This document shows positions 1-10,500 of a stretch of 64,000 bases of DNA, piece after piece. The position numbers and the translations under genes are program-made. The stretch is from Argopecten irradians. Its lineage: Eukaryota > Mollusca > Bivalvia > Pectinida > Pectinidae. A model generated the notes under the pieces. That model did no database searches. It was not told where the DNA came from and saw only the letters and a program-made list of their open reading frames with translations. How positions within the stretch are numbered: the stretch's first letter is position 1; each line of letters starts with the position of its first letter. The DNA is taken from assembly GCF_041381155.1 (NCBI RefSeq), contig NC_091141.1, positions 23,332,828 to 23,396,827 of the forward strand, given 5' to 3'.

Positions 1-775
1 GTATATATCTCTATATGGATGTGTCCGTATATATCTCTATATGGATGTGTCCGTATATATCTCTATATGGATATGTCTGTATATATCTCTATATTGATAT
101 GTCTGTATATATCTCTATATGGATGTGTCCGTATATATCTCTATATGGATGTGTCCGTATATATCTCTATATGGATGTGTCCGTATATATCTCTATATGG
201 ATGTGTCTGTATATATCTCTATATGGATGTGTCCGTATATATCTCTATATGGATGTGTCCGTATATATCTCTTTATGGATATGTCTGTATATATCTCTAT
301 ATTGATATGTCCGTATATATCTCTATATTGATATGTCTGTATATATCTCTATATGGATGTGTCCGTATATATCTCTATATGGATGTGTCCGTATATATCT
401 CTATATGGATGTGTCCGTATATATCTCTATATGGATGTGTCCGTATATATCTCTATATGGATATGTCTGTATATATCTCTATATTGATATGTCTGTATAT
501 ATCTCTATATGGATGTGTCCGTACATATCTCTATATGGATGTGTCCGTATATATCTCTATATGGATGTGTCCGTATATATCTCTATATGGATGTGTCCGT
601 ATATATCTCTATATGGATGTGTCCGTATATATCTCTATATGGATATGTCTGTATATATCTCTATATGGATGTGTCCGTATATATCTCTATATGGATGTGT
701 CCGTATATATCTCTATATGGATGTGTCCGTATATATCTCTATATGGATATGTCTGTATATATCTTAGTTGATGAC
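1..775. repeat. 26-bp minisatellite array (about 30 copies), cut by the window edge
   Basis: Head-to-tail copies of a 26-bp AT-rich unit, GTATATATCTCTATATGG plus ATGTGTCC. Three main variants occur, differing as GGATGTGTCC, GGATATGTCT or TGATATGTCT, so diversity is internal and patterned. Because 26 is not a multiple of three and the plus strand lacks stops, all three plus frames stay open and give a 26-residue YISLYGCVRIYLYMDVS-like translation; this is a by-product of the repeat, not a gene. The array ends about 4 bp from the 5' splice site of the ankyrin exon at 780-866 (minus strand), so it starts that gene's next intron. True length is unknown because it runs off the left edge. Confidence 0.95.
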
Positions 776-779
776 TTAC

Positions 780-866
780 TTGTGTCCATGTAGAACAGCC
801 AGGTGTAGTGGGGTATAGCCATTACTGTCCACACAGTTCACATTGGTGGAGGTCTTCACTGGCCAA
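780..866 (-). CDS. ANKS1/Odin-like ankyrin adaptor, coding exon 2 (partial gene)
   Basis: Minus-strand exon of 87 nt bounded by an acceptor (TGTTACAG, 867-874) and donor (GTAAGT, 774-779). It enters in phase 2 and leaves in phase 2. It translates as SWPVKTST followed by NVNCVDSNGYTPLHLAVLHG and HK, the first half of an ankyrin repeat (consensus D..G.TPLH.A...GH). The join to exon 1 at 15582-15724 is in frame, and the order 'short N-terminal helix pair, then PNVNC.D..GYT.LH' matches what I recall of ANKS1A/ANKS1B proteins, PTB- and SAM-domain adaptors of receptor-tyrosine-kinase and synaptic signalling. The PTB and SAM exons would lie left of the window. Another multi-ankyrin adaptor is possible. 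The exon is below the usual ORF length cutoff and is seen only by its motif and splice sites. Confidence 0.8.
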
Positions 867-1012
867 CTGTAACAACAATATTGTATCATTAGTACACTGT
901 AATGATAACATCATATCACTAGTAAAGAAATGTCTCAATGATATAGCCTGTATTGCCTTATTCTGCCAATCAATGAGCAATAAAAAGAGGCCATATGGCC
1001 ATTTACATCAGC

Positions 1013-1440
1013 CATCATCTCCTTCTCAAGTCAACATGGTAATTTAGAAGTTGTATACAAATTACCATTAACTTGAATATCTGATGCCTGTATTAAAGGA
1101 CTTGATGAAGGCCAAGGTCAATCATTTGGAATTAATTAATGTCAAGGTCTTTCATCTCAACTTCACACATCATCTTCTTCTCGAGTCAACATGGTAATTT
1201 AGAAGTTGTATACAAGTTACCATTAACTGGAATATCTGATGCCTGTATTAAAGGACTTTGTTGAAGGCCAAGGTCATAATGTCAAGGTCGTTCATCTCAA
1301 CTTCACCCATCATCTTCTTCTCGAGTCAGCATGGTAATTGGGATGATGTATGTCTGTTACCATTTACTGGAATATCTGATGCCTGTGTAAGGACTTTGTT
1401 GAATGTCAAGGTCAATCATTTGGAATTAATGTCAAGGTCA
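1013..1440. repeat. Three degenerate tandem copies of a 140-155-bp unit
   Basis: Shared landmarks recur at spacings of 155 and 140 bp: TCAAGTCAACATGGTAATT near 1026, 1181 and 1321, followed each time by TTACCATTAACTGGAATATC, TGATGCCTGT and GGACTT..TTGAA..CAAGGTCA. Copies have small indels and substitutions, so the duplication is old. Short AAGGTCA words recur within each unit. No coding potential is apparent. Confidence 0.8.
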
Positions 1441-1449
1441 TTAATTTGG

Positions 1450-3060
1450 AATTTGATGTGAAGGTTGATTGTCTCATCTAAGTTCAAATTAATCATGAAG
1501 TTCAAGTAAAAATTGGTATCAGGTACACTGTATCAAGACTTCCTGGGTTAACAAGTTTTCCTTTTCACTTGTTTATTTTTTTAATTCATCATTTTTGATC
1601 CTTGTAAAGACTTTGACAGCAAGGTCTTATTCATATTAATGTATTGATAAATACTAGTAACAATTTTTGTGAACAGAAACCTGCAATACATATTGAGGCA
1701 ATGATCAACCCTTCATTTTTTCGATGTTTTAAGCGTCCTAGGCCTGGGTGCTTATTGAATCGTTTAAGTTATTGCTGATTAGTTGATTATTTTTGGCATT
1801 ATATTTGACCTTAAATAATTTTACATCAAACAATTAAATGCAAACACATGTTGGCCTTCTAAGAATAAAATAAAATTGCAGACATGCACAACAGGCCTCT
1901 AAATTCAACCAGCACCACCATCATCATTGTTTTGTGCCTAACCATAATGCATTTGACAAATTACGGGAGTAATAAATTTCTGGTTTAAAAACTAAAAATC
2001 AATACCAGCGTAATAGTCGTCACTGCTACAGGACAGGATTAATATCGTGTTCATGTGTCCAAGAGATCATCGATGTTACAGAGACCAGAATATTTGGCTG
2101 GTATAGCCAGGTTTCTGGATTATACAGGTTTTAATTACTTATGCTAAAGAAGTTTTATACAATATAAGTATGACAGAATACACAGGGATATGGATTAGAC
2201 AAGGGTCAGTTTACACAAGTTTACATATTTCTGTTATATCAAACTAAACTGTTTTGTTTTTAAAAGTAGCTATTTTTCTTATTATAACTTTAACTGCTTT
2301 CACACCAGCCATAAGGGTATACATACAGTCTGTTATCTGTGTTTTTTTTTAACTTTTCTATTCTGCTAAAAAAAACCAATAACCCTCCCTGATAATCTTC
2401 GCTCCTATATCTCCCTAAAACTTTCTCCAATCCTCTGAACTCTCTCGATAGTCAACTCAAGAAGACACATTTTAGGCTCTTCTAAACCAAAGACTAGATC
2501 AGTCCATTATGTTTCAAAGGTGAAGGAGTCAAAATGCATTTTACAACAAATAGTGATGTTTCATTTCTAATCTACATCTATATATGTGCAAGGCGGGCAT
2601 GTTTCTTTCGATTGTTATATCAAAACATTGAATGCATTACCAGGTATGTCTGTTTCTTGGTCTGTAAGTCTGAAAGTCATTTAAAATGAATGGTTTTACA
2701 AAGGTGAGACTTTTCCTAATGAATTCTGTATTTGGTTGAGAAGAGATCTATAGCTAAAGCATGACGTCGACAAAGACTGCTTAAAATTGATAAAATTGGG
2801 ATATTGGTGTCAATAAAGCCTACATTTCCTAATGAAATTTTCAATGAAGGCCACAACTATTTAATCATGAGTTTCATATGTAACGGTTTTAAACTAAATT
2901 ATTCGATCAGATAATGTATGGCATCACACGTTTCTTATTGGAGTTTCCATATTATTCTCCGTTGCTTGACATTCTTGATATACAGAGATTAAAGCTTTGA
3001 TGCTGGTGTCAATCAGATCGTATAAGAAATATTTAATCTGATTTGTTTTTATTTTGTTTG
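1450..3060. other. Intronic AT-rich sequence, nothing recognised
   Basis: No long ORF, inverted repeat or tandem repeat stands out on either strand. It lies inside the ankyrin gene's first intron. Confidence 0.5.
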
Positions 3061-3070
3061 ATATTCTGCT

Positions 3071-3208
3071 TTGCAAATTACAGAGTTAACTCCCTTGCAG
3101 GTAGGTATCAATTGCTTTTCTCCGAAAAGTATGATGTTACACTCGCAAACACATGACATCATACTCAATACCTATCCACAAGGGCAGATAACTCTGTGAT
3201 ATGCAAAT
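3071..3208. mobile_element. Short MITE with about 42-bp terminal inverted repeats
   Basis: The left arm, TTGCAAATTACAGAGTTA then ACTCCCTTG..GGTAGGTAT (3071-3109), pairs with the right arm ATACCTATCC.CAAGGGCAGATAACTCTGTGATATGCAAA (about 3168-3208). Arms match at most positions and enclose about 60 bp. There is no coding capacity. The CAGAGTTA(A/T)CTCCCTT end resembles very abundant molluscan short repeats; the superfamily cannot be assigned without clear target duplications. Confidence 0.75.
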
Positions 3209-5130
3209 ACAGAATATGTATTATAAGTACATAAACTGCATTGCTTGTAATTTTGGTAGGTCAAAATCTTCGCGATTTGAACTAGAAACACACGATTATA
3301 ATGTTTCCTCAATAGTTTTTTTTTTCATTTAAGCTGTACAGGAATATAATTAACCAGTTTCTCAAAATTCTGTGGACCAAACAAACATCCAGCAAACCAG
3401 CAAAAATACCAACCTCACGAATATAAAACCATGCAGCTTAAATACAGTATCAGATTTTGGTAGTGGAGAAATACTTAACAGCAACGTTAAATGTAATTTA
3501 TGCTACATATTGATTCTGATGGTGTTAAGACATTTTGATATACTGTGTTGGTACTTAATACACATCTTGTGATAGTTATCACAGGTCTACAAGGCAGAAT
3601 AGGTCAGTAACGTGATTAAATAGTCATAACCATTAAATAGTTAGTGTAGTATATGGACAACTGGACCACCACTGACCACATGAGTGACCACATGGCGAGT
3701 CCATTAACATTATTGACAGAACATGTACATAGACGGTGCAAGGCAACATCTCTAAATCCACCAATATTGGCAGATTCGGTCCAAATGGAAATGCATCAGA
3801 TTTCTGAATAGTCAGAGCTAACATAGAAATGTCACTGCAACTTCAATATTTTTAATCATTTTCTTTATTATCTTCCCAAATATTATTTTAGACTCCAGTT
3901 GAACTTGGACAAGGCCTAGCTTGCAACATCATATCACATGCATCCTATTCCCACAACACATTAAATCAGGTTCTTGGTCATGTAATCAAATTAATTTTCT
4001 TACGAAACTAAAAGAAGAAGGCCATTGACGACATCCTTGAATCAACAAACTTAACACTGGTCGTGTTTCTAGCAATCACTTCATCAATTGTTTATCATCC
4101 CTCTTCAAGAAATTATGAGTATACTTCTAACCTACAAGGGATTAATGACTGTCTGTGCTCTCGTTAAAGTGCAGAATTAATTCCGATGTGAAACCAAAGA
4201 CATGTTGAGTGGGACGCTGATCTGACAGTTAGAATGTGGGAATGTGAGGCGGCTGGTTACCCCCTCCTGGTCTAGACTAATTCTACAATCAATATATTCG
4301 GCCTGAGAGACTTCTCAATTCATTACAAGCTTTCAGTTTCACCAGTCTTATGTTTCTTTCTATGGAATCCCTCCCCAGTAGAATTATATATATATATGAT
4401 ATTTCATAGGAATCTCCATTGAATGCATCTCAAGTTTGTATCCACAAGGGCATAGTGGATAAGGTGTCTGACAATGACTTCATGTATCTCTCTAAATCAT
4501 TGCCTAAAGATTGCAACTGTATATATGTCTAGGTAATGGTTGAATTTGGTTTGATAAGTTTAATAATTTCCTATTTATTAACACCTAGGGGCATTTAAAA
4601 ACATGTCATCCCAGGTTTAGATGATCAAGGAAAATTTGAGTACCCTAAAAAAATCACCAACCAGCAGTCAATATCTGGCAATTACCTATTCCACATGTGG
4701 AGTAAAACTTTCATTAATTTGATCACAATACACATTATGTACATCCAAAATTATCCTTTTACCAAAATTAGATTTATCACATAACTGGTCCGTCTAGCCA
4801 TGTCATACGACCATGTCATAAATATCGTAAGACACATGTGTAATAACACTATTATGACGTCGCATGTAGATTTGACGTCATAATATCTGTATGATGGAAA
4901 CGTCACCTCCAAGCTGGAATTCTACTGTTTTATATAGAGATAAAATTTAAAGTTTTGCTTATATTTCTATTAATAAAAGTTATGTGAGAAATAGAATCTT
5001 ACTTCACTTTGCTTAAAGGCTTGTGGTATATCAAATTATTGAACTCGTTTGATAAATTCCATATCACATAGCCACTCATGTAAGATCCTAATTTATCTGA
5101 CCTACTAATAAAGGTTTAACTTATAATTAG
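3209..5130. other. Intronic sequence, no gene; possible tRNA-derived scrap near 4445
   Basis: AT-rich and mostly unique in the window. At 4443-4475 the words GGGCATAGTGGATAAGGTG and TCTGAC resemble the A-box half of a tRNA-derived SINE, but no B box or tail follows, so this is weak. A short palindromic cluster of GACGTC words lies at 4857-4880. Confidence 0.4.
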
Positions 5131-5134
5131 AAGA

Positions 5135-5345
5135 TAGAAGTTTTCTTGTAGGTCTTTTATACAAAAATTTAAGTGTCTTTGACCTATATTTTATGCACTA
5201 TTTTAATTATCATCCTACATTGGATTTCTAGTCTTTGTCGCAAAATATAGGTTTCTCTGATCTACATTTTCAGGTTTGACCTACATTAACAAATCTTCAT
5301 TTTAATACCAATGCTTTGTTTAAATTTCTTTGACCAAAATGGTAG
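5135..5345. repeat. Left block of an inverted pair rich in TGACCTA
   Basis: Contains repeated TTGACCTATATTTT, TGATCTACATTTTCAGG and TTTGACCTACATT. The reverse complement of 6940-7195 has the same order, for example AGGTTTGACCTACATT followed about 30 bp later by CCAATGCTTTGTTTA versus CCAATGTTTTGTTTA. The block is a diverged inverted copy of the right block and flanks the Tigger-like MITE at 6232-6924. Confidence 0.6.
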
Positions 5346-6231
5346 GCCCAATAGGCCAGGACATATCTTAACCCGCTCTCATTGCAGACTCTTACATGGC
5401 TAATAACAGCAGTGATGCTGTAATACATATATGCATGTTCTTAAATAACTTTGTATAATCATTCAGAATGGCCAAAATAATAAAGCTGTTATTTATTTAC
5501 ATGATGATCGATGCAAATAAACACATCCAAACAGAACAGAGTTATAACCTGGTCTTTTGTCTAAGTTATGGTTGTTTTTTGACACTAAAAAAACCACACT
5601 GTGATTGATTTTGTTAAATATTTAAATCACGTATCATCAATCTCCTTATAATAATTTTGTCAGCAGTTGCAGTATTAAAGCAAGAAACAATTCAACACAA
5701 CACAAACTTGAATATGAAAACTCTAAACTCAGGACAAATGCAACAAATTGGTTCTCTAGACCTACGACATATAACACAAAGCTATCATTTCAGGAGAAAA
5801 TTTAATGAAAGCTAACAAAACCAGAAATGAGTATGTACGTACAATGCAGGATGAGTACAACTAGTATTGACGTTCATGTCTCCCGAGGGGTCAAATTTTT
5901 CCCTGATAGAATAGTTCCACTGGTATATATCACCTACTATATCAATGCACCAGTTTGATAGATGTATTTTATGTCAAGGAATACATTTATTGTTTTTTTT
6001 TTCTCCTTATACCGTTTCTTGTACAGAATACACTGGCCCAGGAATCACTACAAGCACTATATAAATATGATCTGTACCTGTGTCTTCAACATACTCTAGT
6101 GATCAAGTGACACATGTACAGGTGATATATGTGATAGAATATCAATGATAACACTAAAATATCTATTTTTATTGTAGGTCAAACCACATAGAGAAGAAAA
6201 TAGAAACCTTGTTTTGGAACAAATTTATATA

Positions 6232-6924
6232 CAGTAAAACCCCTATAACTCGAACAGCAAGGGACCAGGTCAATAGTTCAAGGAATACGGGGTATTCTAC
6301 TCATCCGAGGTTGGTCACGATCAAAATGTCCGGTCTCTAACTATGACAAACAATGCACGGCAATAACATTTTTATTACTCTATCTTTCAGCATTTTGGAT
6401 TTCTTTATCTAATTGTTTTATTGATAGCAATATCAAGTTGAAAAAGTTTGTATAACATAAATTTAGCGTTTGAAAATGCTTACGAGAAATTTAAGATAAA
6501 TGTCTTCACAGCAGATTAAGCAATCGTCATCTAGGCAAATATACAATCCATATTGGTCATCAAGGAGTATATTTTCTATTATTTAATTATCACAAATCAT
6601 TTCAAACATTTACAAAATACAAAACATTTACAAAATACATACTCACAATAAAGTTATTAACCAGCATAATTACGGGCATGAGAAATGTATATTTTGTAAA
6701 AGCATAACGTTAGGTTATATGTGTTTCCATAGGTAAATTCTATGTATTTGATGAAACAGGGACATATTTCTGTTAGAGAAATAAGGGGTATTCGACGAAT
6801 AGCTGTTCGAGATATCCGGGGTTTTGATACATAGATTATATAGGGACACGGTCGGACTGTACAACCAGTTCGACAAATAGGGGGTATTCGAGGAATCCGG
6901 GTTTGAGTTAGAGGGGTTTTACTG
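6232..6924. mobile_element. pogo/Tigger-like MITE (693 bp), TA-flanked
   Basis: Starts CAGTAAAACCCCTATAACTC and ends with GAGTTAGAGGGGTTTTACTG, its inverted match, directly flanked by TA on both sides (6230-6231, 6925-6926). Subterminal GGGTATTC(G)A.GAAT words recur in both orientations near each end. The TA target and CAGT.AAACC.CT.TAA.TCGAA-type ends are those known for pogo/Tigger elements of the Tc1/mariner superfamily. No transposase ORF is present, so it is non-autonomous. Related copies lie at 39984-40450 and 59596-59757. Confidence 0.85.
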
Positions 6925-6939
6925 TATAATGATCCAGTC

Positions 6940-7195
6940 CAGACATTTCGAAATATAGGTCAAATCTAAAGGTCAATTAAGAAATATTTCAAATGTAGGT
7001 CACACCTCAAAATATAGGTCAAACAAAAGTGTTGGAATAAAAAAATCAGATATATTTTAAAATGTAGGTCAAATAAACAAAACATTGGTTAAAAAAAAAA
7101 GACATTTCAAATGTAAGTCAAACCTTAAAATAAAGGGGAAAAATTTTTGATACAAAGAGATCAGATATTTTTAGTGTAGGTTAGACATTAAAATG
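6940..7195. repeat. Right block of the inverted pair, rich in TAGGTCA
   Basis: Imperfect repeats of AAATATAGGTCAAA and AAATGTAGGTCAAA, with at least five hexamers AGGTCA in 130 bp (near 6957, 6970, 6995, 7016, 7066). The block is homologous to 5135-5345 in inverse orientation. Several copies fit the monomeric nuclear-receptor site (A/T)A(A/T)NTAGGTCA used by ROR/Rev-erb-class receptors, but the spread suggests a decayed tandem repeat first. Confidence 0.6.
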
Positions 7196-7545
7196 TATAT
7201 CAGTAAAACCATATAGCTATAATTATAAGAGCATCAATTGGTGAGAATTAAGACTAGTAAGTAGTTGTGCTCAAATCTTTATAAATACCGTATTTTGACA
7301 TGAAATCACAAAACTTAAAAAAAATTACATAACATCCTTTATTTATTCAAACATCTAATTATAACCGTACAAGGATACACTTAATGAAGGAAGCTGATGA
7401 CTACATATAGTGTTAACTATGATCATATATACTTGTTCTTGATATCTTAAGTGACTATAATTATAAACACATATTTGAAATTAGTATTTCCTTTATACTG
7501 GTATATATTTACAGAAATCAGCAGAAAATATATTCAAATTGTCCC

Positions 7546-10500
7546 TGCTGTACCAGATAGGGAGAAAGGTGGGGTGTCACAACTGTATCAGTTAGGGAGG
7601 AGGTGGGGTATCACTACTGTATCAGTTAGGGAGGAGGTGGGGTGTCACAACTGTATTTCAGTAAGGAGGAGGTGGGGTGTCACTACTGTATCAGTTAGGG
7701 AGGAGGTGGGGTGTCACTACTGTATCAGTTAAGGAGGAGGTGGGGTGTCACTACTGTATCAGTAAGGAGGAGGTGGGGGTGTCACATGTACTGTTACGTA
7801 GGGGAGGAGGTGGGGGTGTCACTACTGTATCAGTTAGGGAGGAGGTGGGGTGTCACTACTGTATCAGTTAGGGAGGAGGTGGGGTGTCACTACTGTATCA
7901 GTTAGGGAGGAGGTGGGGTGTCACTACTGTATCAGTTAGGGAGGAGGTGGGGTGTCACTACTGTATCAGTTAGGGAGGAGGTGGGGTGTCACTACTGTAT
8001 CAGTTAGGGAGGAGGTGGGGTGTCACTACTGTATCAGTTAGGGAGGAGGTGGGGTGTCACTACTGTATCAGTTAGGGAGGAGGAGGTGGGGTGTCACTAC
8101 TGTATCAGTTAGGGAGGAGGTGGGGTGTCACTACTGTATCAGTTAGGGAGGAGGTGGGGTGTCACTACTGTATCAGTTAGGGAGGAGGTGGGGTGTCACT
8201 ACTGTATCAGTTAGGGAGGAGGTGGGGTGTCACTACTGTATCAGTTAGGGAGGAGGTGGGGTCACTCTGTATCAGTAGGGAGGAGGTGGGGTGTCACTAC
8301 TGTATCAGTTAGGGAGGAGGTGGGGTGTCACTACTGTATCAGTTAGGGAGGAGGTGGGGTGTCACTACTGTATCAGTTAGGGAGGAGGTGGGGTGTCACT
8401 ACTGTATCAGTTAGGGAGGAGGTGGGGTGTCACTACTGTATCAGTTAGGGAGGAGGTGGGGTGTCACTACTGTATCAGTTAGGGAGGAGGTGGGGTGTCA
8501 CTACTGTATCAGTTAGGGAGGAGGTGGGGTGTCACTACTGTACCAGTTAGGGAGGAGGTGGGGTGTCACTACTGTACCAGTTAGGGAGGAGGTGGGGTGT
8601 CACTACTGTATCAGTTAGGGAGGAGGTGGGGTGTCACTACTGTATCAGTTAGGGGGAGGAGGTGGGGTGTCACTACTGTATCAGTTAGGGAGGAGGTGGG
8701 GTGTCACTACTGTACCAGTTAGGGAGGAGGTGGGGTGTCACTACTGTACCAGTTAGGGAGGAGGTGGGGTGTCACTACTGTATCAGTTAGGGAGGAGGTG
8801 GGGTGTCACTACTGTACCAGTTAGGGAGGAGGTGGGGTGTCACTACTGTATCAGTTAGGGAAGAGGTGGGGTGTCACTACTGTATCAGTTAGGGAGGAGG
8901 TGGGGTGTCACTACTGTACAGTTAGGGAGGAGGTGGGGTGTCACTACTGTATCAGTTAGGGAGGAGGTGGGGTGTCACTACTGTATCAGTTAGGGAGGAG
9001 GTGGGGTGTCACTACTGTATCAGTTAGGGAGGAGGTGGGGTGTCACTACTGTACAGTTAGGGAGGAGGTGGGGTGTCACTACTGTATCAGTTAGGGAGGA
9101 GGTGGGGTGTCACTACTGTATCAGTTAGGGAGGAGGTGGGGTGTCACTACTGTATCAGTTAGGGAGGAGGTGGGGTGTCACTACTGTATCAGTTAGGGAG
9201 GAGGTGGGGTGTCACTACTGTATCAGTTAGGGAGGAGGTGGGGTGTCACTACTGTATCAGTTAGGGAGGAGGTGGGGTGTCACTACTGTATCAGTTAGGG
9301 AGGAGGTGGGGGGTGTCACTACTGTACAGTTAGGAGGAGGTGGGTGGGAGTTAGGGAGGTGGGGTGTCACTACTGTATCAGTTAGGGAGGAGGTGGGGTG
9401 TCACTACTGTATCAGTTAGGGAGGAGGTGGGGTGTCACTACTGTATCAGTTAGGGAGGAGGTGGGGTGTCACTACTGTACCAGTTAGGGAGGAGGTGGGG
9501 TGTCACTACTGTACCAGTTAGGGAGGAGGTGGGGTGTCACTACTGTATCAGTTAGGGAGGAGGTGGGGTGTCACTACTGTATCAGTTAGGGAGGAGGTGG
9601 GGTGTCACTACTGTACCAGTTAGGGAGGAGGTGGGGTGTCACTACTGTATCAGTTAGGGAGGAGGTGGGGTGTCACTACTGTATCAGTTAGGGAGGAGGT
9701 GGGGTGTCACTACTGTATCAGTTAGGGAGGAGGTGGGGTGTCACTACTGTATCAGTTAGGGAGGAGGTGGGGTGTCACTACTGTATCAGTTAGGGAGGAG
9801 GTGGGGTGTCACTACTGTATCAGTTAGGGAGGAGGTGGGGTGTCACTACTGTATCAGTTAGGGAGGAGGGTGGGGTGTCACTACTGTATCAGTTAGGGAG
9901 GAGGTGGGGTGTCACTACTGTATCAGTTAGGGAGGAGGTGGGGTGTCACTACTGTATCAGTTAGGGAGGAGGTGGGGTGTCACTACTGTATCAGTTAGGG
10001 AGGAGGTGGGGTGTCACTACTGTATCAGTTAGGGAGGAGGTGGGGTGTCACTACTGTATCAGTTAGGGAGGAGGTGGGGTGTCACTACTGTATCAGTTAG
10101 GGAGGAGGTGGGGGTGTCACTACTGTATCAGTTAGGGAGGAGGTGGGGTGTCACTACTGTATCAGTTAGGGAGGAGGTGGGGTGTCACTACTGTATCAGT
10201 TAGGGAGGAGGTGGGGTGTCACTACTGTATCAGTTAGGGAGGAGGTGGGGTGTCACTACTGTATCAGTTAGGGAGGAGGTGGGGTGTCACTACTGTATCA
10301 GTTAGGGAGGAGGTGGGGTGTCACTACTGTATCAGTTAGGGAGGAGGTGGGGTGTCACTACTGTATCAGTTAGGGAGGAGGTGGGGTGTCACTACTGTAT
10401 CAGTTAGGGAGGAGGTTGGGTGTCACTACTGTATCAGTTAGGGAGGAGGTGGGGTGTCACTACTGTATCAGTTAGGGAGGAGGTGGGGTGTCACTACTGT

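Noticed and set aside
19-771. A 250-residue plus-strand open frame rich in YISLYGCVRIYLYMD
   Set aside because: It is the translation of a 26-bp minisatellite that lacks stops in all three frames; the frames simply cycle through the same words.
4443-4475. tRNA-derived SINE head (GGGCATAGTGGATAAGGTG)
   Set aside because: Only an A-box-like word is present; no B box, body or tail could be identified.
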